Origin: Setomelanomma holmii
Lineage: Eukaryota; Ascomycota; Dothideomycetes; Pleosporales; Phaeosphaeriaceae
DNA length: 64,000 bases
Assembly: GCA_010015745.1 (NCBI GenBank)
Contig: ML978157.1
Span: forward strand, 225,713-289,712
Direction of reading: 5' to 3'
Shown: piece by piece, positions 56,227 to 64,000 of the stretch
How positions within the stretch are numbered: the first letter of the stretch is position 1
How the letters are laid out: the number at the start of each line of letters is the position of its first letter
Notes under the pieces: model-generated
Databases searched by the model: none
What the model saw: the letters and a program-made list of their open reading frames with translations, nothing else
What the model was told of the DNA's origin: nothing
Made by a program: the position numbers and the translations under genes

Positions 56227-57250
56227 GGTGGGGTGATGCGCGCGCGCAAATTCCTGAGGAATTGCGGTTGGGAAATAGAATGGTTGTTGTATGTAGTAGG
56301 GGTGGTGTATAACGTCGGTGATGTATGTAGACTACGGTAATCCCGCTGAGAAATCAAAAGTCACTCGGAATCGCGTTGCGAACTTTTGCTCAATGGGGCG
56401 GCTGCCGTGGTGGCCGGCCTCGGAGAAGCGACCCTCGATGACAGCGACTGGCCGACATTCCTGTGATTGGCCAGGCCAGCGCCATCCGTTCCTAAGCCTG
56501 AAGCGGGCTGGTATGGAGAGCTAATGTAGGGGCTCGCTGAGTTTCTGGGGTAGCGTCGAGGGGGACGACGACCAAACGACGCCCAACGGCAAGCAAAGTT
56601 CAGCTCCCCTCACGGCAATCCTCAAGCAAGGGAAAGCTCCCGATGTCTTCGCGGGGCACTCACACGAAGGAGCGGTACCTGACAGCAATTGCGAAGCTGC
56701 CATCAATCTCAGGCCACACGCGATCATTCTAGGGAGCTATGACGTAGATTGGCCGCGTTGCTCCCTCTCAGTACTGGTGATCTGCTCTGATAACAGCCTC
56801 AATCATCGGCAGCCGGGCCCATTGATGCAAAGATAGCCAGGACCTGAGATGGACGTTTTCAGCAACTGTTGCAGGGTCCAAGCCAATGTGTTATAAAAGC
56901 AGCCACCCTCAACCCCGCTTCTTGAGCTAATCTCACGCAAGAGCACGCGAGTCTTTGTTGACCACAGCTTCTGATTCCACATTCCATCCACTCTCACCAT
57001 CGTACACGTACATTGATTCTCATTGCAAGCCAGAGCAATTGACCGTGACTCAGACACGTTACTGCAGGTACGAACCTCTCCGCGTGGCGTCATGGTCACG
57101 ATGCTGGTCATAGCTTGGGTGGTCTCGTGACGGTAACTGAAGCTTCTAGCTCTCCGACTCCTCCGTCGCCGACTACAAGAACTCGACATCTCCTCTCTCT
57201 CTGACTCCCCAATCACACAATTCCAGCACAATCCATCAAAGACACCCAAC
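56227..57250. promoter_or_regulatory. divergent promoter DRE2 / STF2-like, with STRE sites
   Basis: Three stress-response elements (AGGGG at 56528-56532 and 56559-56563, CCCCT at 56606-56610), CCAAT at 56883-56887 and TATAAAA at 56892-56898 point towards the plus-strand gene. The stretch after the TATA box to 57250 should be a long 5' UTR of about 300 nt. STREs are the sites of Msn2/4-type stress factors. Confidence 0.55.
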
Positions 57251-57904
57251 AGTAAGTGTCGTCCATCTTCACGCTTGCCAACCTAACCATCTTGACCACT
57301 TTGAGCATGCATGGCATTGTCAGCCATGCAATGCCATTGCTGTCAATCACAACGATCGTCTGCTTCATGTCCTGACTCTGTACAGTGACCCGATCCCACA
57401 AGTTCACTGACCGCGACCACGCCGGCATTGCTGATGGCTCTGCCGAGCGAGAGTCGCGCCTTCCTCGCTACTTCGCCAAATCTGGCCATGCTGATGCCGA
57501 TCCAACTAAGACCAAGAAAGGTGGCAGTGGAAAAGGCAATTGGTGAGTGCTTCAAGCTTGCATTCTCTCCATTTGTCGCTGGTCATGTTTCAGCAAAGCA
57601 TGAGTACCACTGCACCCGGATGGTCTTATCAGTGATCTGCATGCAGTAAATGCTGACATACTTTCCCAGGGGCACACCAGGCGATGAAATCGAGGACATT
57701 AGGCCCAACATGAACAATGCCCGCCGTCGCAGCAACTCATCAACCCACAACATGAAAGACTTCAAGACCAAGTTCGAGACCATCGAGACCGAGCCTGTCT
57801 TCGAAGAGGAGATTCACGGCCCCATGGGTGACGAGCTCGAGAAGCAGAGTACCACTTCCACCGACAAGAGCGTCGACGAGGAGGACCACGACAAGAAGCA
57901 CTAG
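57251..57904 (+). CDS. STF2-like stress hydrophilin; start codon split by an intron
   Basis: The coding sequence begins with A at 57251, continues with TG at 57386-57387 after a 134-nt intron (57252-57385), then exon 57386-57542, a 127-nt intron (57543-57669) and exon 57670-57904, giving 130 residues. The joined start AACATGACC has a good context. The protein is hydrophilic and charged, with TRSHKFTDRD near the start, a basic KKGGSGKGNWG core and PGDEIED after it. This matches yeast Stf2 (ATP synthase-stabilising 15-kDa factor, also a hydrophilin protecting against desiccation and oxidative stress). The intron lengths are more than double those of neighbours. STRE sites upstream fit stress induction. 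Confidence 0.82.
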
Positions 57905-58662
57905 ACCCAACTGCTGGCCCGAAAGGAAGGCATCGGAAGAGGGATGAAACTCTCGGGACACATCATGTTGGTATGGCTGCAAGGTGACTGGGTCACCTTG
58001 TGGGAAGCCATCGATGCATGATGATCTTCTTTGGGCAGACTGTCGCTGGTTTCAGACAAGACAGCCACGCTATGTACTATCTTCTCTGAGCATCGCTTTC
58101 TTAACGTTCAACGACTGCTAGGGGTATAGCGCTCTTGAACGACGGCGCTATTACCTCTTTCTATGGGAAACTGTAACGAGTACGAGAAACGAATAAATGA
58201 AAAGAATTCGCACATGTACCATTAGGTCGCCGGTCTCAGCCGTGCACTGTCATCTCAATCAATTGCGGTAGCGCATGGCCGACACGCTCAATACCCGATG
58301 CAAGCGAGAAAACGCCTGCCTTCGGAAAGTTTGCATCATCCTTCTCCTTCCTTGTTTTGGCTTTCTCCAGGCATCGGTCCAAAAAGACCAAGCGTTTTGT
58401 GTCTTCGGCTACAAGGCGACTACTCTAAGTACAGTATCAAGTTAATATCGACCAGCATCAACATCCCTTCAAAGGCTGTGCTGCGCCGCAGTCAGACACC
58501 GTGTAACACCAACCGGAGTCAACATATATTAAGGCAGGGCTCAAGTTCGAACTCTTTGCTAGTATTGCTAACATCTGCCTTGTGTTCGCAATCGTTCCAT
58601 CGATTCACCAAATAATCACGTCGCCACGGTCACTGCCCTCCCTCAACACTCAGCACTTTACA
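57905..58662. other. intergenic; promoter of cysteine-rich copy B
   Basis: TATATTAA at 58525-58532 lies 138 bp before the ATG of copy B. Otherwise 3' flank of the STF2-like gene, no gene seen. Confidence 0.45.
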
Positions 58663-59175
58663 ATGCACACCATGACCAAGCTCATTTCCCTCCTCGCACT
58701 TGCCTTTACGGTCCCAAACATCCTCGCCATCGACATCCGCATGCACACCAGCAGCGCCTGCGGCGGCAACGCGCTCCTCTGCAGCGCCATTAATCCCGGC
58801 GTATGCTGCAGCACAGATCAAGGCTCCTGGTCCATTGGTTTCTACGGCATCCCGACCAATTGGAACATCCACGGCTCGGTCTACATAGACTCGTCGTGCG
58901 CCGAATCTCCGTTTTCTGATGGGAATAACAATGGGAACAGCTTCATGTGCTTCGATGCGCCGGCGGCGGTATATCATAGTGCGAAGTATGTGTTCAATGG
59001 GAGGAGGCGCGGGGTGGTGGAAGAGGGGTGTAAGAAGCCGGATATGTTTGTGCTGGAGAGTGGGGTGCGGTATGTGATCACGGGATTGACTGACGGGGAG
59101 CTCGGGGAGTTGATCAGGGGGGCGGAGAATGGTGTTGGGTTGGAGAGGTTTGGGGAATATGTGAAGGTGGAGTAA
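58663..59175 (+). CDS. small secreted cysteine-rich protein, copy B (intact)
   Basis: Single exon, 170 residues, ATG at 58663 (a second ATG is three codons on). Signal peptide to about Ala22, then a mature part with seven Cys (33, 40, 48, 49, 79, 96, 123) including a Cys-Cys pair in GVCCS. Family signatures shared with copies A and C are IDIRM after the leader, SIGFYGI, NW-N-I and a C-terminal helical region (GLTDGELGELIRGAE). I do not recognise a named family. Size, leader and cysteines resemble candidate secreted effectors or antimicrobial proteins of plant-associated fungi, but no function can be assigned. Confidence 0.78.
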   Translation: MHTMTKLISLLALAFTVPNILAIDIRMHTSSACGGNALLCSAINPGVCCSTDQGSWSIGFYGIPTNWNIHGSVYIDSSCAESPFSDGNNNGNSFMCFDAPAAVYHSAKYVFNGRRRGVVEEGCKKPDMFVLESGVRYVITGLTDGELGELIRGAENGVGLERFGEYVKVE

Positions 59176-59954
59176 GAAATGGTTTGTAGTGATGTGGAGA
59201 ACGGAGATGTGCTGATGGACTGTCTGGAAGGTGTCATTTCCCAAAGGCGCGGCAGTGTCCTGGCGAAGGTGCACTATGCGATGAGCATATGGTCAGCGAC
59301 GCGTACTTCTCGTCCTTCACGCACGGGAATATGTTGATCATACATTAGTGCAGACGCGTAGTTCTTTGTGTTCACTCTCTCTGCTATCGCTCGCAGACGT
59401 ACGATATCTTCTTTGCGCGTCCAATTGGCCAACGAGATTTTCGTGGCCCCTTTGAAATGGCTGTCATTTAGCTCTGTTGCGCATCTACAAGCACGTCCGC
59501 TACTGACGTAGATTGGACCTGATTGTCATGTTTGCTTCACGCTCTAGGGAATGTATGTTGTGTATGTGTTCGGTGCCGTCATCTACATCTGGCTCCGTGT
59601 TGTGGTTCGTCAATCGCGTAGGCGAATACTCGCTCATTGAGATTTGGCGTCTGCATTGTCGACCGTGCTGCAAATTCGGGTTCGTGAATGCATCTCACCG
59701 CTTGTTTGTACGGCGCTCTTTTACCTTGTGCAAGGAACCTGGGAAGGTCTGTCACTTGACCGTACATGTGGCGAAGACAAACGAAGTCTTTGAGCCTGCA
59801 CGTATACAATACCTCGCCTCCATCATCAAAGCAGCACTGCAGTCTCCAAAGACCGTTCCTATCCAGTCTACAGCACTTCCATTCTCAACCCAACACAATC
59901 ATCAGAATAACATTCTCAAGTCTGTACATCAATCTTACTACCATCAAGCAACCC
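59176..59954. other. intergenic between copies B and C
   Basis: About 780 bp. TATACAAT at 59803-59810 is a TATA-like site about 150 bp before copy C, similar spacing to copies A and B. No gene seen. Confidence 0.45.
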
Positions 59955-60489
59955 ATGATGCTCACCACCATCTCCACACAAATTCTCTTCCCCCTCTTCA
60001 CCATCCTCACCCTCACCACCGCCATCGACGTGCGTCTCTTCAACGGAAACAACTGCCTCGGCCCCTACTTCATCTGCGGCAACCTCAACCCTAACGTAAG
60101 CTGCAGCGTTCCCCCACTCTACGATCAATCCTCAGTCGGCTACTACGGCATCGTCGAAGGCTGGAATATCGAAGTCTTGCTCTACCGCGGCGAAACACTG
60201 CGTCGTCAGCCCCACTTTGTGGACGGCGAAGAATGGAGGCAAGAACTTCTTGTGCATTAGTTTGGAAGGCTCGATTGGCAGTACGTATTACACGTCCGAG
60301 GGCAAGAAAGCAGGACGGAGGACTGTGGAGCAGGACTGTGTGAGGGCAAATGTGTTTGTGGCTGAGAACGGCGTCCAGTACCACATCGGCGGCATGGAAG
60401 ATGGAATGCTTGACGAGTTGGTGCAGGTTGCGAGGACTGGTGAGGAAGAGAGCTTGGAGAGGTTCAAGGAGTATGTCAAGCGTGGCTAG
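59955..60489 (+). pseudogene. small secreted cysteine-rich protein, copy C, one frameshift
   Basis: ATG at 59955 (another at 59958) starts a leader ending TTAIDVRLF, then Cys-containing segments, SVGYYGIVEGWNIE and LLYRGE. The frame then shifts by one near 60197: the first frame stops at 60258-60260, while the family continuation (CVV ... NGGKNFLCISLEG, then EDGMLDELVQ) is open in the next frame to 60489. Only one break is visible, so a sequencing error or a strain-specific null allele are both possible. It ends 208 bp from the convergent Axl2-like gene. Confidence 0.68.
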
Positions 60490-60696
60490 GGAGCGTTGGG
60501 AATTGCGTCGTGAGATTGGGGGTGTGGAGTAGGTGCGAACAGGAGATTGTGTCCGAGGCGATGAGAAGTCTGAAAGGTATTCATTGCTCTGCCTCCACAC
60601 TAGCGTAGGGTGAAACACATTCTCGCCTCCGTGCCATGATCCCGAGATTCGCTCACCACGCGCCCTAACCTCCAACGCATAAAACAACAGGTCAGT

Positions 60697-63600
60697 TCAA
60701 ATAAAGACCTTATCTTCCTTTCCTTGCTTCTCCCAATGCCCACCACTAACCAACCTTCCTCCCCGACTCAACACACTTTTCCAACTTCCCCACGTCTGCC
60801 TTGCTTTGGCCACCTCCAATTTCCCATCCTCTACCTCCACCGTCGTTCTGTTCTCCCTAGTCAACGTGCTGAGCGGCGTGCGCTCTCTATCTCCATGCCC
60901 ATCCCGCCCCGCCGCACACAGCTCAGCCCTTGCGTCCACGGGAAACAAGCCCAATCCCGCCGGCCTCACGGCCGTCGGACTACTCAGCGGAAACGGGACC
61001 GCAGTCTCCCTCTTCGCCGACTTGGGCGGGGGTCTAATCGATATCCTCGTCGAGTCCTGCGACCGACTCGACTCGTGCAGCGCAGCAGGATGACTTCGTT
61101 TTGCCGTCTCACTGATACGCCCATTCTCCGTCGTGAACCCGATACTGCTACTCCCCAGCTCTTCAATCTCGGGCTCCTCGTCGAGGTCGTAGAAGGTGAT
61201 GTTGCCTGAGAGATCGCGCGTGATGCTGGGCTTGGTGTGCGATTCGGGTAAATCACATACTGCGTCTGCGGCGGTAGCGATTGCGTTGCCGATGCTGCTG
61301 GGTCGCGTGGTGTCGATGCTTGCAATGTCGAAGTAGGGGTAGGCGGTGGATTGGGAGCGGGAGTGCGCGCGTTTTTTGCGCGGGACGGATTGGCGCGATT
61401 CTGAGCGGGAGTGGAGAGACTTGCGAGAGTGGTGTTCTTTGGTGGATTCGGGTTTGCATGGGTCGGTGGTGCTGGGCTGGTGGGTTTTGCGTGCGTCGCT
61501 GCGAGGGGGGTGGGCCGAGGGCTTAGGACGTTCTGGGGAAGAACGGTGCTTGAGCTTGTCTGCGAAGTCGATTCTGATGGGCGAGGATCTTGTGCCCAGG
61601 GTGTAAGTCGATGACTGATTCTCTTTGCCTCCGTGCTCGGCCTGCGAAGCTAGATGGTAATATGGGGTAGGATCGCCTGTCCTGAAGCGTTAGCAAAGCC
61701 TCTGACCGTTCAACACTTCAGGTCTGTACGTGACTTACGTTCACTCGTGCGTTTGAGCTCTCGTCGGCTGTCCCGCTTGCTCGTCCTTTTTTGCCTCTCC
61801 CCACTGTCCCGCTTACTTCTCCTCCTAGTGTCGATATTTAGTGGCGGCAGTGTGAACTGTCCTGGCTTGACAGTCATGTGCTTCTCGGCTTCCTCGATAT
61901 CATCCTCTTCGTCAGTGTAGACACTGTCACTCAATTCGGCATCCTTGAATATCTCGCTGCCAGTAAGGTCGTTGAGCTTGGACTTAAGGTTGTATGCTTT
62001 CAGGCTCTCGCGCGTGCTGGCTCTACGACCCATCCCACGTGAGCTGGGCCCGATAGATGTGCCTGGCCGTGCATAAGTCTCCTCTACGCGATTCAGGTTA
62101 AGTGCCATGGACCTATGGGGGCGGAGTACACGATTCTAACGAAGGCTGCCAGGAAACTCACGCGTCGGTGTATCTGAGCTTGGGCTGACTGAAGGCTTTC
62201 GCACTGGAACGCTCTCTGGAACCTCTTTCTGTTTGCCCTCGATGGCATCGTCATCTGGTCGGATAATAGTGTTGCGGTTTCTGGGAGACCGCGCACTCCG
62301 AGGTGATTGCTTTGCATCAATGAAGGCCGGTGGTGACTTGTATGTAGAGGATGAAATACGGCGGCTTCCTGCAGCACTGAAGAATGGTGATTGCGCAGAG
62401 GCTCGCTTTCGGATGTACGAATTGCGCTTTTCGTCGAGAGGGCGACGATCTGCAATGCTACTGCGTCGAGAAGCAGGCACAACGCGGATACTGCGTCGCT
62501 CCTCTGTCGGCGTCGTCACTTGAGCGGTCCGCTGCCGTCCCATTGTAGACTGAGGAAATGGCGAAGGTGGAGCAGAGAATGTGCTCGTACATCTTGTCGT
62601 TGTATAAGAGCTAGTACTCAGCGGTCGGGGTATCGAGGATCGCGAGAAATTAGTATTGCTTCTGGATAGCGAGTAGGTGTGACGGCCATGTCCCATGCCC
62701 GTTATGCGTCGGTTGACAGGGAGACCTGAGCTGCGATGAATTTGGTCTTGATACACAGTCGTCGTCCTTCGTTTGTGCTTCCGATAGCTGTTCGACGAAT
62801 TCTGCGATGCTCGTTTCGCAAGCTCTGTAGGAATTTTCATTGAGTCGTGCGGATGTTGTGATGGAGCAATGTCGTTCATGATGCCGAAAGACGACTCTTC
62901 GAACGTGTCGAGAATCCGAGTGTCCGCATCTCCAATCGAGTCTGTGAGCGAGTGTGTGTCTCTATGATCAACTGGTAGATCGACGTCCAGGTTTGGAGGG
63001 TTGTCGGCTGTGCGTCTCGTCGGGGGCGGCGCGAGCTCTTCTTTTTCTTTACCCTTCTCGAGATCTTGGTCATGATCATCCACAATGTCTACATCCGGCC
63101 ATCCGTATGGGATGAACATTGGCCGGGAGATGTCGGACTTCCTTGGACTTCTTGGGAGCTTTGGACTAATGTAGCTCCTGTTCTTCTTCCGTCGACGCAA
63201 GCATAACATAAGGGCGATCAGCAGCACTATGCAGCAAATCGCGCCGATGACTGTGCCCAATATCATACCAGCCTTCTTTCCGCCTGTGGCATTTCCAACG
63301 GATGAGCTTCCCCCGGTTGTAGTTTCAGTAGTTCCATTACTCGTATCGCCAGAAACCGTGATCTGGAAGCTTTGAGAGTCTTCTAGGCTGCCATCCTTGG
63401 ACGTCGCTACCATGGAGCATTGTACGAAACCGGGAGGAAAACCAGCTGGCACTGCACCAGATATAGTGGATGTGTTTGGGTCAAAACGTAGGTGATCCGA
63501 TAGAGTTCCGAGTTTCATAGTCACCTTTTCGCCATCCTTTACGAAGAAGTCCTTGGACAGGGCATAGTCAAAGTTGGCGCCGGCAGTCGCATTCAACTGG

Positions 63601-64000
63601 CCCATCTCGTGCGCAAAGAGCTCGGAAGTGATAGCCAGATGGATACTGAATTGTGCGACATCTCCATACTGGTCTTCGGCTGAGACGTTGATGTCTTGAG
63701 ACATGGCCTCAGGCGGCGCCTTGCCGGTGATTATGAAAGTGCTGTTGTCAAGCTTCAGCCACGAAGGCATAGTTGCGTTCACCGATTGAACGTCTTTGCC
63801 TTGGATTGGCGATCCATCGAGCAATAGCTTCGACTTGATGTCATCAATGTTTATGTCTGCGCCTTTGCTCACATTGACGGTTTCGCTAAATGGCTGAAAG
63901 AGCAGTTGATGATTGCTTACGGCAAGTGTAAATGATAGCGAGAAAGAGGCATATCCAGGATCAGCGCAAGCTACGAGTAGTATCTCGAATATCTGCGCGG
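60697..64000 (-). CDS. Axl2-like cadherin-fold transmembrane protein, 5' end missing
   Basis: Minus strand, exons from beyond the right edge to 62162, then 62083-61739 and 61676-60697 (introns 78 and 62 nt). The frame is open to the last base, so the N-terminus lies outside. The ectodomain has dystroglycan-type cadherin-like (CADG) repeats (PSWLKLDNSTFIITGKAP; ISGAVPAGFPPGF). A Gly/Ser/Thr stalk, one membrane helix (MILGTVIGAICCIVLLIALMLCL) and a long Arg/Ser-rich cytosolic tail follow. This is the layout of yeast Axl2/Bud10, which marks axial bud sites; in filamentous fungi homologues act in septation, polarity or conidiation. The first intron end has a competing AG nearby, so that junction is less certain. 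Confidence 0.85.

Noticed and set aside
58545..58560. GTTCGAACTC resembling a tRNA T-loop
   Set aside because: No acceptor stem, D-arm or anticodon arm can be folded around it; it lies in the promoter of cysteine-rich copy B.

Overview
The window looks like nuclear DNA of a filamentous ascomycete (Pezizomycotina, most likely a dothideomycete). Genes are monocistronic on both strands. Their introns are mostly 47-75 nt with GT...AG ends and CTAAC/CTGAC-like branch points. The content is typically fungal: Zn2Cys6 regulator, HET-domain genes, DUF1996, GH55, Swc4, Dre2, Nup133. I see no bacterial, viral or organellar features. All gene models were spliced by eye from reading frames and splice consensus.

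Layout. 1-13 kb is gene-poor. It holds a broken secreted/membrane protein gene (1842-2540), an alpha/beta-hydrolase (3179-3967), a SWIM+RING protein (4468-5466), a large Pro/Ser/Thr/Tyr-rich secreted protein (7296-9053) and a doubtful small membrane protein (12864-13305). 13.6-37.2 kb is accessory in character. Two decayed HET-domain genes (about 13700-15592 and 35107-37166) bracket an amidohydrolase relic, a chloroperoxidase/peroxygenase-type heme peroxidase, an orphan secreted protein, a Baeyer-Villiger-type monooxygenase, a secreted carboxylesterase, a Zn2Cys6 regulator and a secreted DUF1996 protein. The peroxidase, monooxygenase, esterase and regulator could form a small catabolic cluster; that is inference. 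37.9-51 kb is a housekeeping block: Swc4, casein kinase I, Nup133, an SDR and a p24 cargo receptor. 51.7-54.2 kb carries a GH55-type glucanase with awkward splice sites. 54.5-60.5 kb holds three related small secreted cysteine-rich protein genes (one intact, two frame-broken), interleaved with DRE2 and an STF2-like stress hydrophilin whose start codon is split by an intron. 60.7-64.0 kb is an Axl2-like transmembrane protein that runs off the right edge.

Most notable: the cysteine-rich trio with shared promoter spacing; a TGCCGG array at exact 18-bp spacing between the Zn2Cys6 gene and the DUF1996 gene; the split initiation codon; and nonsense codons in three pseudogenes, many of CpA-to-TpA type, suggesting light repeat-induced point mutation (RIP).
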